The notes under the pieces: model-generated | What the model saw: only the letters and a program-made list of their open reading frames with translations | Told to the model about the DNA's origin: nothing | Database searches by the model: none | From: Taeniopygia guttata | Lineage: Eukaryota > Chordata > Aves > Passeriformes > Estrildidae | Reading direction: 5' to 3' | Assembly: GCF_048771995.1 (NCBI RefSeq) | Contig: NC_133026.1 | Coordinates: 152,451,001 to 152,515,000 of the forward strand | Length of the DNA: 64,000 nt | Shown: positions 12,740 through 27,163 of the stretch, one piece after another | How the letters are laid out: every line of letters starts with the position of its first letter | Numbering within the stretch: the stretch's first letter is position 1 | Position numbers and translations under genes: made by a program

Positions 12740-15700
12740 CAGGTCGGTCATTGTTTGCATTTACAGGGGAATTCTAAATGGTGACTATGTTACAGCGGTG
12801 TTTTTGTCTTTATTTTTAGGAGATCCTGGCAGATAGCAGCAGTCAAGGCCCATTGTGCTAGGTGAGCAGTGGAGAGAAGCTGTTGTTTTTGCTCAGGTTT
12901 TGGTTTTTGGTGCGACTGTAAGCATCCGTTCTTGTTTGTGTACTTTAGGGAATCCCTTCGGAGTACGCATAGCACCTGTCACCAGCTGGCCAATGGACTG
13001 GGTTTCCTGTGCTTTATGAGACCTCTGGAAGTATAGCGGGACCCTGTGAGGAAGCCTTCACATTTTGTTTGTCAGGGTCCCACCCTGGTAGCCCAGAGGA
13101 GTGGACAAGGAATTGCGGTGAGTCTGGGATGTAGGGAGGAGGAGCGTGGGTACACTCAAGTTTCAGCAATGCCACGTCACCCCCTCTCCACTTAACCGTG
13201 CTGTACCCATAGGTGATGCTGTCGGCCTCCAAGCACGCCTGAAGTGTGTGGCCTGGGCACTCTGAGGAGGATGGTGAGTAGCAGATTTACCAGGTTTTGG
13301 CCGATGTGCTGTTAAGACTGTGCACTGATGTTTGGTTTTCTTTCTGTGGGCAGACCAAGAGGTGACAGCTGGAACTTAGCAGGCGGGCAGACGGCCTTCT
13401 TCTGCAGCCAGCAGGGATTGACATCCCCAGATATGTGCAAGATAAGTGGAGTGTTACGACCTACAGAGGGGATGGAAGCGGGGTGCTGGCTTCGGCCTTT
13501 CTAGAAGGGTTTTTTTTTGTCTGTTTTGGGGATGGGGATGTCCAAGAAGCGTTTCCTTAGGCCACCTAAAGGGAAAGTGTCTGTTTTGGTCTCAGTGCTG
13601 AGGTTCACAGGGCAGAGCAGTTCCGGTGTGTGTCCTGTCACTTGTCTCTGGTGCACTCTGTGTTGTTTGGGTCTCTCGGTCCTTTCTTCTCCTCGAGAGC
13701 TCTCTCTCCCTGTCACGTCCTGTCCTGTGTCACGGGTGTCTGCACATATTTGTCCCGGCCATGCTCTGCCCTGCTGCATAGCCTGTAATAGCACAAGTCC
13801 TGGGGACTTGAAATTGGTAATGCAGTGTGTAGTTGGGATCTGGATTGTGTAAGGAGATGGCCATAACATGTTCAGTGGTGTTAAGTTGTCCTGCAGCTGT
13901 TTGATACTAGTTCTAACTTCCTTTCAGATGGTGACAGTTCAAATCTGTGGCGGAGAGCGCCAGTCCTGGGTGAGCATCTTCCCATGAGCAGGTCGGTCAT
14001 TGTTTGCATTTACAGGGGAATTCTAAATGGTGACTATGTTACAGCGGTGTTTTTGTCTTTATTTTTAGGAGATCCTGGCAGATAGCAGCAGTCAAGGCCC
14101 ATTGTGCTAGGTGAGCAGTGGAGAGAAGCTGTTGTTTTTGCTCAGGTTTTGGTTTTTGGTGCGACTGTAAGCATCCGTTCTTGTTTGTGTACTTTAGGGA
14201 ATCCCTTCGGAGTACGCATAGCACCTGTCACCAGCTGGCCAATGGACTGGGTTTCCTGTGCTTTATGAGACCTCTGGAAGTATAGCGGGACCCTGTGAGG
14301 AAGCCTTCACATTTTGTTTGTCAGGGTCCCACCCTGGTAGCCCAGCGGAGTGGACAAGGAATTGCGGTGAGTCTGGGATGTAGGGAGGAGGAGCGTGGGT
14401 ACACTCAAGTTTCAGCAATGCCACGTCAGCCCCTCTCCACTTAACCGTGCTGTACCCATAGGTGATGCTGTCGGCCTCCAAGCACGCCTGAAGTGTGTGG
14501 CCTGGGCACTCTGAGGAGGATGGTGAGTAGCAGATTTACCAGGTTTTGGCCGATGTGCTGTTAAGACTGTGCACTGATGTTTGGTTTTCTTTCTGTGGGC
14601 AGACCAAGAGGTGACAGCTGGAACTTAGCAGGCGGGCAGACGGCCTTCTTCTGCAGCCAGCAGGGACTGACATCCCCAGATATGTGCAAGATAAGTGGAG
14701 TGTTACGACCTACAGAGGGGATGGAAGCGGGGTGCTGGCTTGGGCCTTTCTAGAAGGGTTTTTTTTGTCTGTTTTGGGGATGGGGATGTCCAAGAAGCGT
14801 TTCCTTAGGCCACCTAAAGGGAAAGTGTCTGTTTTGGTCTCAGTGCTGAGGTTCACAGGGCAGAGCAGTTCCGGTGTGTGTCCTGTCACTTGTCTCTGGT
14901 GCACTCTGTGTTGTTTGGGTCTCTCGGTCCTTTCTTCTCCTCGAGAGCTCTCTCTCCCTGTCACGTCCTGTCCTGTGTCACGGGTGTCTGCACATATTTG
15001 TCCCGGCCATGCTCTGCCCTGCTGCATAGCCTGTAATAGCACAAGTCCTGGGGACTTGAAATTGGTAATGCAGTGTGTAGTTGGGATCTGGATTGTGTAA
15101 GGAGATGGCCATAACATGTTCAGTGGTGTTAAGTTGTCCTGCAGCTGTTTGATACTAGTTCTAACTTCCTTTCAGATGCTGACAGTTCAAATCTGTGGCG
15201 GAGAGCGCCAGTCCTGGGTGAGGATCTACCCATGAGCAGGTCGGTCATTGTTTGCATTTACAGGGGAATTCTAAATGGTGACTATGTTACAGCGGTGTTT
15301 TTGTCTTTATTTTTAGGAGATCCTGGCAGATAGCAGCAGTCAAGGCCCATTGTGCTAGGTGAGCAGTGGAGAGAAGCTGTTGTTTTTGCTCAGGTTTCGG
15401 TTTTTGGTGCGACTGTAAGCATCCGTTCTTGTTTGTGTACTTTAGGGAATCCCTTCGGAGTACGCATAGCACCTGTCACCAGCTGGCCAATGGACTGGGT
15501 TTCCTGTGCTTTATGAGACCTCTGGAAGTATAGCGGTACCCTGTGATGAAGACTAAAAATTTTGTATGTCAGGGTCCCACCCTGGTAGCCCAGCGGAGTG
15601 GACAAGGAATTGCGGTGAGTCTGGGATGTAGGGAGGAGGAGCGTGGGTACACTCAAGTTTCAGCAATGCCACGTCAGCCCCTCTCCACTTAACCGTGCTG

Positions 15701-18700
15701 TACCCATAGGTGATGCTGTCGGCCTCCAAGCACGCCTGAAGTGTGTGGCCTGGGCACTCTGAGGAGGATGGTGAGTAGCAGATTTACCAGGTTTTGGCCG
15801 ATGTGCTGTTAAGACTGTGCACTGATGTTTGGTTTTCTTTCTGTGGGCAGACCAAGAGGTGACAGCTGGAACTTAGCAGGCGGGCAGACGGCCTTCTTCT
15901 GCAGCCAGCAGGGACTGACATCCCCAGATATGTGCAAGATAAGTGGAGTGTTACGACCTACAGAGGGGATGGAAGCGGGGTGCTGGCTTGGGCCTTTCTA
16001 GAAGGGTTTTTTTTGTCTGTTTTGGGGATGGGGATGTCCAAGAAGCGTTTCCTTAGGCCACCTAAAGGGAAAGTGTCTGTTTTGGTCTCAGTGCTGAGGT
16101 TCACAGGGCAGAGCAGTTCCGGTGTGTGTCCTGTCACTTGTCTCTGGTGCACTCTGTGTTGTTTGGGTCTCTCGGTCCTTTCTTCTCCTCGAGAGCTCTC
16201 TCTCCCTGTCACGTCCTGTCCTGTGTCACGGGTGTCTGCACATATTTGTCCCGGCCATGCTCTGCCCTGCTGCATAGCCTGTAATAGCACAAGTCCTGGG
16301 GACTTGAAATTGGTAATGCAGTGTGTAATTGGGATCTGGATTGTGTAAGGAGATGGCCATAACATGTTCAGTGGTGTTAAGTTGTCCCGCAGCTGTTTGA
16401 TACTAGTTCTAACTTCCTTTCAGATGCTGACAGTTCAAATCTGTGGCGGAGAGCGCTAGTCCTGGGTGAGCATCTTCCCATGAGCAGGTCGGTCATTGTT
16501 TGCATTTACAGGGGAATTCTAAATGGTGACTATGTTACAGCGGTGTTTTTGTCTTTATTTTTAGGAGATCCTGGCAGATAGCAGCAGTCAAGGCCCATTG
16601 TGCTAGGTGAGCAGTGGAGAGAAGCTGTTGTTTTTGCTCAGGTTTCGGTTTTTGGTGCGACTGTAAGCATCCGTTCTTGTTTGTGTACTTTAGGGAATCC
16701 CTTCGGAGTACGCATAGCACCTGTCACCAGCTGGCCAATGGACTGGGTTTCCTGTGCTTTATGAGATCTCTGGAAGTATAGCGGGACCCTGTGATGAAGC
16801 CTTCACATTTTGTTTGTCAGGGTCCCACCCTGGTAGCCCAGAGGAGTGGACAAGGAATTGCGGTGAGTCTGGGATGTAGGGAGGAGGAGCGTGGGTACAC
16901 TCAAGTTTCAGCAATGCCACGTCACCCCCTCTCCACTTAACCGTGCTGTACCCATAGGTGATGCTGTCGGCCTCCAAGCACGCCTGAAGTGTGTGGCCTG
17001 GGCACTCTGAGGAGGATGGTGAGTAGCAGATTTACCAGGTTTTGGCCGATGTGCTGTTAAGACTGTGCACTGATGTTTGGTTTTCTTTCTGTGGGCAGAC
17101 CAAGAGGTGACAGCTGGAACTTAGCAGGCGGGCAGACGGCCTTCTTCTGCAGCCAGCAGGGACTGACATCCCCAGATATGTGCAAGATAAGTGGAGTGTT
17201 ACGACCTACAGAGGGGATGGAAGCGGGGTGCTGGCTTGGGCCTTTCTAGAAGGGTTTTTTTTGTCTGTTTTGGGGATGGGGATGTCCAAGAAGCGTTTCC
17301 TTAGGCCACCTAAAGGGAAAGTGTCTGTTTTGGTCTCAGTGCTGAGGTTCACAGGGCAGAGCAGTTCCGGTGTGTGTCCTGTCACTTGTCTCTGGTGCAC
17401 TCTGTGTTGTTTGGGTCTCTCGGTCCTTTCTTCTCCTCGAGAGCTCTCTCTCCCTGTCACGTCCCCTCGTTTGTCACGTCCTGTCCTGTGTCACAGGTGT
17501 CTGCACATATTTGTCCCGGCCATGCTCTGCCCTGCTGCATAGCCTGTAATAGCACAAGTCCTGGGGACTTGAAATTGGTAATGCAGTGTGTAGTTGGGAT
17601 CTGGATTGTGTAAGGAGATGGCCATAACATGTTCAGTGGTGTTAAGTTGTCCTGCAGCTGTTTGATACTAGTTCTAACTTCCTTTCAGATGCTGACAGTT
17701 CAAATCTGTGGCGGAGAGTGCCAGTCCTGGGTGAGCATCTTCCCATGAGCAGGTCGGTCATTGTTTGCATTTACAGGGGAATTCTAAATGGTGACTATGT
17801 TACAGCGGTGTTTTTGTCTTTATTTTTAGGAGATCCTGGCAGATAGCAGCAGTCAAGGCCCATTGTGCTAGGTGAGCAGTGGAGAGAAGCTGTTGTTTTT
17901 GCTCAGGTTTCGGTTTTTGGTGCGACTGTAAGCATCCGTTCTTGTTTGTGTACTTTAGGGAATCCCTTCGGAGTACGCATAGCACCTGTCACCAGCTGGC
18001 CAATGGACTGGGTTTCCTGTGCTTTATGAGATCTCTGGAAGTATAGCGGGACCCTGTGATGAAGCCTTCACATTTTGTTTGTCAGGGTCCCACCCTGGTA
18101 GCCCAGAGGAGTGGACAAGGAATTGCGGTGAGTCTGGGATGTAGGGAGGAGGAGCGTGGGTACACTCAAGTTTCAGCAATGCCACGTCAGCCCCTCTCCA
18201 CTTAACCGTGCTGTACCCATAGGTGATGCTGTCGGCCTCCAAGCACGCCTGAAGTGTGTGGCCTGGGCACTCTGAGGAGGATGGTGAGTAGCAGATTTAC
18301 CAGGTTTTGGCCGATGTGCTGTTAAGACTGTGCACTGATGTTTGGTTTTCTTTCTGTGGGCAGACCAAGAGGGGACAGCTGGAACTTAGCAGGCGGGCAG
18401 ACGGCCTTCTTCTGCAGCCAGCAGGGATTGACATCTTCAGATATGTGCAAGATAAGTGGAGTGTTACGACCTACAGAGGGGATGGAAGCGGGGTGCTGGC
18501 TTGGGCCTTTCTAGAAGGGTTTTTTTTGTCTGTTTTGGGGATGGGGATGTCCAAGAAGCGTTTCCTTAGGCCACCTAAAGGGAAAGTGTCTGTTTTGGTC
18601 TCAGTGCTGAGGTTCACAGGGCAGAGCAGTTCCGGTGTGTGTCCTGTCACTTGTCTCTGGTGCACTCTGTGTTGTTTGGGTCTCTCGGTCCTTTCTTCTC

Positions 18701-20279
18701 CTCGAGAGCTCTCTCTCCCTGTCACGTCCCCTCGTTTGTCACGTCCTGTCCTGTGTCACAGGTGTCTGCACATATTTGTCCCGGCCATGCTCTGCCCTGC
18801 TGCATAGCCTGTAATAGCACAAGTCCTGGGGACTTGAAATTGGTAATGCAGTGTGTAGTTGGGATCTGGATTGTGTAAGGAGATGGCCATAACATGTTCA
18901 GTGGTGTTAAGTTGTCCTGCAGCTGTTTGATACTAGTTCTAACTTCCTTTCAGATGCTGACAGTTCAAATCTGTGGCGGAGAGTGCCAGTCCTGGGTGAG
19001 CATCTTCCCATGAGCAGGTCGGTCATTGTTTGCATTTACAGGGGAATTCTAAATGGTGACTATGTTACAGCGGTGTTTTTGTCTTTATTTTTAGGAGATC
19101 CTGGCAGATAGCAGCAGTCAAGGCCCATTGTGCTAGGTGAGCAGTGGAGAGAAGCTGTTGTTTTTGCTCAGGTTTCGGTTTTTGGTGCGACCGTAAGCAT
19201 CCGTTCTTGTTTGTGTACTTTAGGGAATCCCTTCGGAGTACGCATAGCACCTGTCACCAGCTGGCCAATGGACTGGGTTTCCTGTGCTTTATGAGACCTC
19301 TGGAAGTATAGCGGGACCCTGTGAGGAAGCCTTCACATTTTGTTTGTCAGGGTCCCACCCTGGTAGCCCAGAGGAGTGGACAAGGAATTGCGGTGAGTCT
19401 GGGATGTAGGGAGGAGGAGCGTGGGTACACTCAAGTTTCAGCAATGCCACGTCAGCCCCTCTCCACTTAACCGTGCTGTACCCATAGGTGATGCTGTCGG
19501 CCTCCAAGCACGCCTGAAGTGTGTGGCCTGGGCACTCTGAGGAGGATGGTGAGTAGCAGATTTACCAGGTTTTGGCCGATGTGCTGTTAAGACTGTGCAC
19601 TGATGTTTGGTTTTCTTTCTGTGGGCAGACCAAGAGGTGACAGCTGGAACTTAGCAGGCGGGCAGACGGCCTTCTTCTGCAGCCAGCAGGGACTGACATC
19701 CCCAGATATGTGCAAGATAAGTGGAGTGTTACGACCTACAGAGGGGATGGAAGCGGGGTGCTGGCTTGGGCCTTTCTAGAAGGGTTTTTTTTGTCTGTTT
19801 TGGGGATGGGGATGTCCAAGAAGCGTTTCCTTAGGCCACCTAAAGGGAAAGTGTCTGTTTTGGTCTCGGTGCTGAGGTTCACAGGGCAGAGCAGTTCCGG
19901 TGTGTGTCCTGTCACTTGTCTCTGGTGCGCTCTGTGTTGTTTGGGTCTCTCGGTCCTTTCTTCTCCTCGAGAGCTCTCTCTCCCTGTCACGTCCCCTCGT
20001 TTGTCACGTCCTGTCCTGTGTCACGGGTGTCTGCACATATTTGTCCCGGCCATGCTCTGCCCTGCTGCATAGCCTGTAATAGCACAAGTCCTGGGGACTT
20101 GAAATTGGTAATGCAGTGTGTAGTTGGGATCTGGATTGTGTAAGGAGATGGCCATAACATGTTCAGTGGTGTTAAGTTGTCCTGCAGCTGTTTGATACTA
20201 GTTCTAACTTCCTTTCAGATGCTGACAGTTCAAATCTGTGGCGGAGAGTGCCAGTCCTGGGTGAGCATCTTCCCATGAG
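12740..20279 (+). repeat. Higher-order block of six units, copy 2 (7,540 bp)
   Basis: Direct tandem duplicate of the preceding block; I saw no difference at the informative positions compared. Similarity ends by ~20,450, where the following unit carries GCGACCGTA against GCGACTGTA at the equivalent position of copy 1. Confidence 0.9.
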
Positions 20280-23200
20280 CAGGTCGGTCATTGTTTGCAT
20301 TTACAGGGGAATTCTAAATGGTGACTATGTTACAGCGGTGTTTTTGTCTTTATTTTTAGGAGATCCTGGCAGATAGCAGCAGTCAAGGCCCATTGTGCTA
20401 GGTGAGCAGTGGAGAGAAGCTGTTGTTTTTGCTCAGGTTTTGGTTTTTGGTGCGACCGTAAGCATCCGTTCTTGTTTGTGTACTTTAGGGAATCCCTTCG
20501 GAGTACGCATAGCACCTGTCACCAGCTGGCCAATGGACTGGGTTTCCTGTGCTTTATGAGACCTCTGGAAGTATAGCGGGACCCTGTGATGAAGCCTTCA
20601 CATTTCGTTTGTCAGGGTCCCACCCTGGTAGCCCAGAGGAGTGGACAAGGAATTGCGGTGAGTCTGGGATGTAGGGAGGAGGAGCGTGGGTACACTCAAG
20701 TTTCAGCAATGCCACGTCAGCCCCTCTCCACTTAACCGTGCTGTACCCATAGGTGATGCTGTCGGCCTCCAAGCACGCCTGAAGTGTGTGGCCTGGGCAC
20801 TCTGAGGAGGATGGTGAGTAGCAGATTTACCAGGTTTTGGCCGATGTGCTGTTAAGACTGTGCACTGATGTTTGGTTTTCTTTCTGTGGGCAGACCGAGA
20901 GGTGACAGCTGGAACTTAGCAGGCGGGCAGACAGCCTTCTTCTGCAGCCAGCAGGGACTGACATCCCCAGATATGTGCAAGATAAGTGGAGTGTTACGAC
21001 CTACAGAGGGGATGGAAGCGGGGTGCTGGCTTGGGCCTTTCTAGAAGGGTTTTTTTTGTCTGTTTTGGGGATGGGGATGTCCAAGAAGCGTTTCCTTAGG
21101 CCACCTAAAGGGAAAGTGTCTGTTTTGGTCTCAGTGCTGAGGTTCACAGGGCAGAGCAGTTCCGGTGTGTGTCCTGTCACTTGTCTCTGGTGCACTCTGT
21201 GTTGTTTGGGTCTCTCGGTCCTTTCTTCTCCTCGAGAGCTCTCTCTCCCTGTCACGTCCCCTCGTTTGTCACGTCCTGTCCTATGTCACAGGTGTCTGCA
21301 CATATTTGTCCCGGCCATGCTCTGCCCTGCTGCATAGCCTGTAATAGCACAAGTCCTGGGGACTTGAAATTGGTAATGCAGTGTGTAGTTGGGATCTGGA
21401 TTGTGTAAGGAGATGGCCATAACATGTTCAGTGGTGTTAAGTTGTCCTGCAGCTGTTTGATACTAGTTCTAACTTCCTTTCAGATGCCGACAGTTCAAAT
21501 CTGTGGCGGAGAGCGCCAGTCCTGGGTGAGGATCTTCCCATGAGCAGGTTGGTCATTGTTTGCATTTACAGGGGAATTCTAAATGGTGACTATGTTACAG
21601 CGGTGTTTTTGTCTTTATTTTTAGGAGATCCTGGCAGATAGCAGCAGTCAAGGCCCATTGTGCTAGGTGAGCAGTGGAGAGAAGCTGTTGTTTTTGCTCA
21701 GGTTTCGGTTTTTGGTGCGACCGTAAGCATCCATTCTTGTTTGTGTACTTTAGGGAATCCCTTCGGAGTACGCATAGCACCTGTCACCAGCTGGCCAATG
21801 GACTGGGTTTCCTGTGCTTTATGAGACCTCTGGAAGTATAGCGGGACCCTGTGAGGAAGCCTTCACATTTTGTTTGTCAGGGTCCCACCCTGGTAGCCCA
21901 GAGGAGTGGACAAGGAATTGCGGTGAGTCTGGGATGTAGGGAGGAGGAGCGTGGGTACACTCAAGTTTCAGCAATGCCACGTCACCCCCTCTCCACTTAA
22001 CCGTGCTGTACCCATAGGTGATGCTGTCGGCCTCCAAGCACGCCTGAAGTGTGTGGCCTGGGCACTCTGAGGAGGATGGTGAGTAGCAGATTTACCAGGT
22101 TTTGGCCGATGTGCTGTTAAGACTGTGCACTGATGTTTGGTTTTCTTTCTGTGGGCAGACCAAGAGGTGACAGCTGGAACTTAGCAGGCGGGCAGACGGC
22201 CTTCTTCTGCAGCCAGCAGGGACTGACATCCCCAGATATGTGCAAGATAAGTGGAGTGTTACGACCTACAGAGGGGATGGACGCGGGGTGCTGGCTTGGG
22301 CCTTTCTAGAAGGGTTTTTTTTGTCTGTTTTGGGGATGGGGATGTCCAAGAAGCGTTTCCTTAGGCCACCTAAAGGGAAAGTGTCTGTTTTGGTCTCAGT
22401 GCTGAGGTTCACAGGGCAGAGCAGTTCCGGTGTGTGTCCTGTCACTTGTCTCTGGTGCACTCTGTGTTGTTTGGGTCTCTCGGTCCTTTCTTCTCCTCGA
22501 GAGCTCTCTCTCCCTGTCACGTCCTGTCCTGTGTCACGGGTGTCTGCACATATTTGTCCCGGCCATGCTCTGCCCTGCTGCATAGCCTGTAATAGCACAA
22601 GTCCTGGGGACTTGAAATTGGTAATGCAGTGTGTAATTGGGATCTGGATTGTGTAAGGAGATGGCCATAACATGTTCAGTGGTGTTAAGTTGTCCCGCAG
22701 CTGTTTGATACTAGTTCTAACTTCCTTTCAGATGCTGACAGTTCAAATCTGTGGCGGAGAGCGCTAGTCCTGGGTGAGCATCTTCCCATGAGCAGGTCGG
22801 TCATTGTTTGCATTTACAGGGGAATTCTAAATGGTGACTATGTTACAGCGGTGTTTTTGTCTTTATTTTTAGGAGATCCTGGCAGATAGCAGCAGTCAAG
22901 GCCCATTGTGCTAGGTGAGCAGTGGAGAGAAGCTGTTGTTTTTGCTCAGGTTTTGGTTTTTGGTGCGACTGTAAGCATCCGTTCTTGTTTGTGTACTTTA
23001 GGGAATCCCTTCGGAGTACGCATAGCACCTGTCACCAGCTGGCCAATGGACTGGGTTTCCTGTGCTTTATGAGACCTCTGGAAGTATAGCGGGACCCTGT
23101 GAGGAAGCCTTCACATTTTGTTTGTCAGGGTCCCACCCTGGTAGCCCAGAGGAGTGGACAAGGAATTGCGGTGAGTCTGGGATGTAGGGAGGAGGAGCGT

Positions 23201-24649
23201 GGGTACACTCAAGTTTCAGCAATGCCACGTCAGCCCCTCTCCACTTAACCGTGCTGTACCCATAGGTGATGCTGTCGGCCTCCAAGCACGCCTGAAGTGT
23301 GTGGCCTGGGCACTCTGAGGAGGATGGTGAGTAGCAGATTTACCAGGTTTTGGCCGATGTGCTGTTAAGACTGTGCACTGATGTTTGGTTTTCTTTCTGT
23401 GGGCAGACCAAGAGGTGACAGCTGGAACTTAGCAGGCGGGCAGACGGCCTTCTTCTGCAGCCAGCAGGGATTGACATCCCCAGATATGTGCAAGATAAGT
23501 GGAGTGTTACGACCTACAGAGGGGATGGAAGCAGGGTGCTGGCTTGGGCCTTTCTAGAAGGGTTTTTTTTTGTCTGTTTTGGGGATGGGGATGTCCAAGA
23601 AGCGTTTCCTTAGGCCACCTAAAGGGAAAGTGTCTTTTTTGGTCTCAGTGCTGAGGTTCACAGGGCAGAGCAGTTCCGGTGTGTGTCCTGTCACTTGTCT
23701 CTGGTGCACTCTGTGTTGTTTGGGTCTCTCGGTCCTTTCTTCTCCTCGAGAGCTCTCTCTCCCTGTCACGTCCTGTCCTGTGTCACGGGTGTCTGCACAT
23801 ATTTGTCCCGGCCATGCTCTGCCCTGCTGCATAGCCTGTAATAGCACAAGTCCTGGGGACTTGAAATTGGTAATGCAGTGTGTAGTTGGGATCTGGATTG
23901 TGTAAGGAGATGGCCATAACATGTTCAGTGGTGTTAAGTTGTCCTGCAGCTGTTTGATACTAGTTCTAACTTCCTTTCAGATGCTGACAGTTCAAATCTG
24001 TGGCGGAGAGTGCCAGTCCTGGGTGAGCATCTTCCCATGAGCAGGTCGGTCATTGTTTGCATTTACAGGGGAATTCTAAATGGTGACTATGTTACAGCGG
24101 TGTTTTTGTCTTTATTTTTAGGAGATCCTGGCAGATAGCAGCAGTCAAGGCCCATTGTGCTAGGTGAGCAGTGGAGAGAAGCTGTTGTTTTTGCTCAGGT
24201 TTTGGTTTTTGGTGCGACTGTAAGCATCCGTTCTTGTTTGTGTACTTTAGGGAATCCCTTCGGAGTACGCATAGCACCTGTCACCAGCTGGCCAATGGAC
24301 TGGGTTTCCTGTGCTTTATGAGACCTCTGGAAGTATAGCGGGACCCTGTGATGAAGCCTTCACATTTTGTTTGTCAGGGTCCCACCCTGGTAGCCCAGAG
24401 GAGTGGACAAGGAATTGCGGTGAGTCTGGGATGTAGGGAGGAGGAGCGTGGGTACACTCAAGTTTCAGCAATGCCACGTCAGCCCCTCTCCACTTAACCG
24501 TGCTGTACCCATAGGTGATGCTGTCGGCCTCCAAGCACGCCTGAAGTGTGTGGCCTGGGCACTCTGAGGAGGATGGTGAGTAGCAGATTTACCAGGTTTT
24601 GGCCGATGTGCTGTTAAGACTGTGCACTGATGTTTGGTTTTCTTTCTGT

Positions 24650-27163
24650 GGGCAGACCGAGAGGTGACAGCTGGAACTTAGCAGGCGGGCAGACGGCCTT
24701 CTTCTGCAGCCAGCAGGGACTGACATCCCCAGATATGTGCAAGATAAGTGGAGTGTTACGACCTACAGAGGGGATGGAAGCAGGGTGCTGGCTTGGGCCT
24801 TTCTAGAAGGGTTTTTTTTTGTCTGTTTTGGGGATGGGGATGTCCAAGAAGCGTTTCCTTAGGCCACCTAAAGGGAAAGTGTCTTTTTTGGTCTCAGTGC
24901 TGAGGTTCACAGGGCAGAGCAGTTCCGGTGTGTGTCCTGTCACTTGTCTCTGGTGCACTCTGTGTTGTTTGGGTCTCTCGGTCCTTTCTTCTCCTCGAGA
25001 GCTCTCTCTCCCTGTCACGTCCTGTCCTGTGTCACGGGTGTCTGCACATATTTGTCCCGGCCATGCTCTGCCCTGCTGCATAGCCTGTAATAGCACAAGT
25101 CCTGGGGACTTGAAATTGGTAATGCAGTGTGTAGTTGGGATCTGGATTGTGTAAGGAGATGGCCATAACATGTTCAGTGGTGTTAAGTTGTCCTGCAGCT
25201 GTTTGATACTAGTTCTAACTTCCTTTCAGATGCTGACAGTTCAAATCTGTGGAGGAGAGTGCCAGTCCTGGGTGAGCATCTTCCCATGAGCAGGTCGGTC
25301 ATTGTTTGCATTTACAGGGGAATTCTAAATGGTGACTATGTTACAGCGGTGTTTTTGTCTTTATTTTTAGGAGATCCTGGCAGATAGCAGCAGTCAAGGC
25401 CCATTGTGCTAGGTGAGCAGTGGAGAGAAGCTGTTGTTTTTGCTCAGGTTTTGGTTTTTGGTGCGACTGTAAGCATCCGTTCTTGTTTGTGTACTTTAGG
25501 GAATCCCTTCGGAGTACGCATAGCACCTGTCACCAGCTGGCCAATGGACTGGGTTTCCTGTGCTTTATGAGACCTCTGGAAGTATAGCGGGACCCTGTGA
25601 TGAAGCCTTCACATTTTGTTTGTCAGGGTCCCACCCTGGTAGCCCAGAGGAGTGGACAAGGAATTGCGGTGAGTCTGGGATGTAGGGAGGAGGAGCGTGG
25701 GTACACTCAAGTTTCAGCAATGCCACGTCAGCCCCTCTCCACTTAACCGTGCTGTACCCATAGGTGATGCTGTCGGCCTCCAAGCACGCCTGAAGTGTGT
25801 GGCCTGGGCACTCTGAGGAGGATGGTGAGTAGCAGATTTACCAGGTTTTGGCCGATGTGCTGTTAAGACTGTGCACTGATGTTTGGTTTTCTTTCTGTGG
25901 GCAGACCGAGAGGTGACAGCTGGAACTTAGCAGGCGGGCAGACGGCCTTCTTCTGCAGCCAGCAGGGACTGACATCCCCAGATATGTGCAAGATAAGTGG
26001 AGTGTTACGACCTACAGAGGGGATGGAAGCGGGGTGCTGGCTTGGGCCTTTCTAGAAGGGTTTTTTTTGTCTGTTTTGGGGATGGGGATGTCCAAGAAGC
26101 GTTTCCTTAGGCCACCTAAAGGGAAAGTGTCTGTTTTGGTCTCAGTGCTGAGGTTCACAGGGCAGAGCAGTTCCGGTGTGTGTCCTGTCACTTGTCTCTG
26201 GTGCACTCTGTGTTGTTTGGGTCTCTCGGTCCTTTCTTCTCCTCGAGAGCTCTCTCTCCCTGTCACGTCCCCTCGTTTGTCACGTCCTGTCCTATGTCAC
26301 AGGTGTCTGCACATATTTGTCCCGGCCATGCTCTGCCCTGCTGCATAGCCTGTAATAGCACAAGTCCTGGGGACTTGAAATTGGTAATGCAGTGTGTAGT
26401 TGGGATCTGGATTGTGTAAGGAGATGGCCATAACATGTTCAGTGGTGTTAAGTTGTCCTGCAGCTGTTTGATACTAGTTCTAACTTCCTTTCAGATGCTG
26501 ACAGTTCAAATCTGTGGCGGAGAGCGCCAGTCCTGGGTGAGGATCTTCCCATGAGCAGGTTGGTCATTGTTTGCATTTACAGGGGAATTCTAAATGGTGA
26601 CTATGTTACAGCGGTGTTTTTGTCTTTATTTTTAGGAGATCCTGGCAGATAGCAGCAGTCAAGGCCCATTGTGCTAGGTGAGCAGTGGAGAGAAGCTGTT
26701 GTTTTTGCTCAGGTTTCGGTTTTTGGTGCGACTGTAAGCATCCGTTCTTGTTTGTGTACTTTAGGGAATCCCTTCGGAGTACGCATAGCACCTGTCACCA
26801 GCTGGCCAATGGACTGGGTTTCCTGTGCTTTATGAGACCTCTGGAAGTATAGCGGGACCCTGTGAGGAAGCCTTCACATTTTGTTTGTCAGGGTCCCACC
26901 CTGGTAGCCCAGAGGAGTGGACAAGGAATTGCGGTGAGTCTGGGATGTAGGGAGGAGGAGCGTGGGTACACTCAAGTTTCAGCAATGCCACGTCACCCCC
27001 TCTCCACTTAACCGTGCTGTACCCATAGGTGATGCTGTCGGCCTCCAAGCACGCCTGAAGTGTGTGGCCTGGGCACTCTGAGGAGGATGGTGAGTAGCAG
27101 ATTTACCAGGTTTTGGCCGATGTGCTGTTAAGACTGTGCACTGATGTTTGGTTTTCTTTCTGT
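24650..27163 (+). repeat. Two-unit block, copy 1 (2,514 bp)
   Basis: Shares private variants with the block that follows: CAGACCGAGAGG in segment f, GTGGAGGAGAGTGCC in exon a (25,2xx), and GTGAGGATC followed by AGGTTGG in the next unit. All recur at +2,514. Boundaries are approximate. Confidence 0.8.
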
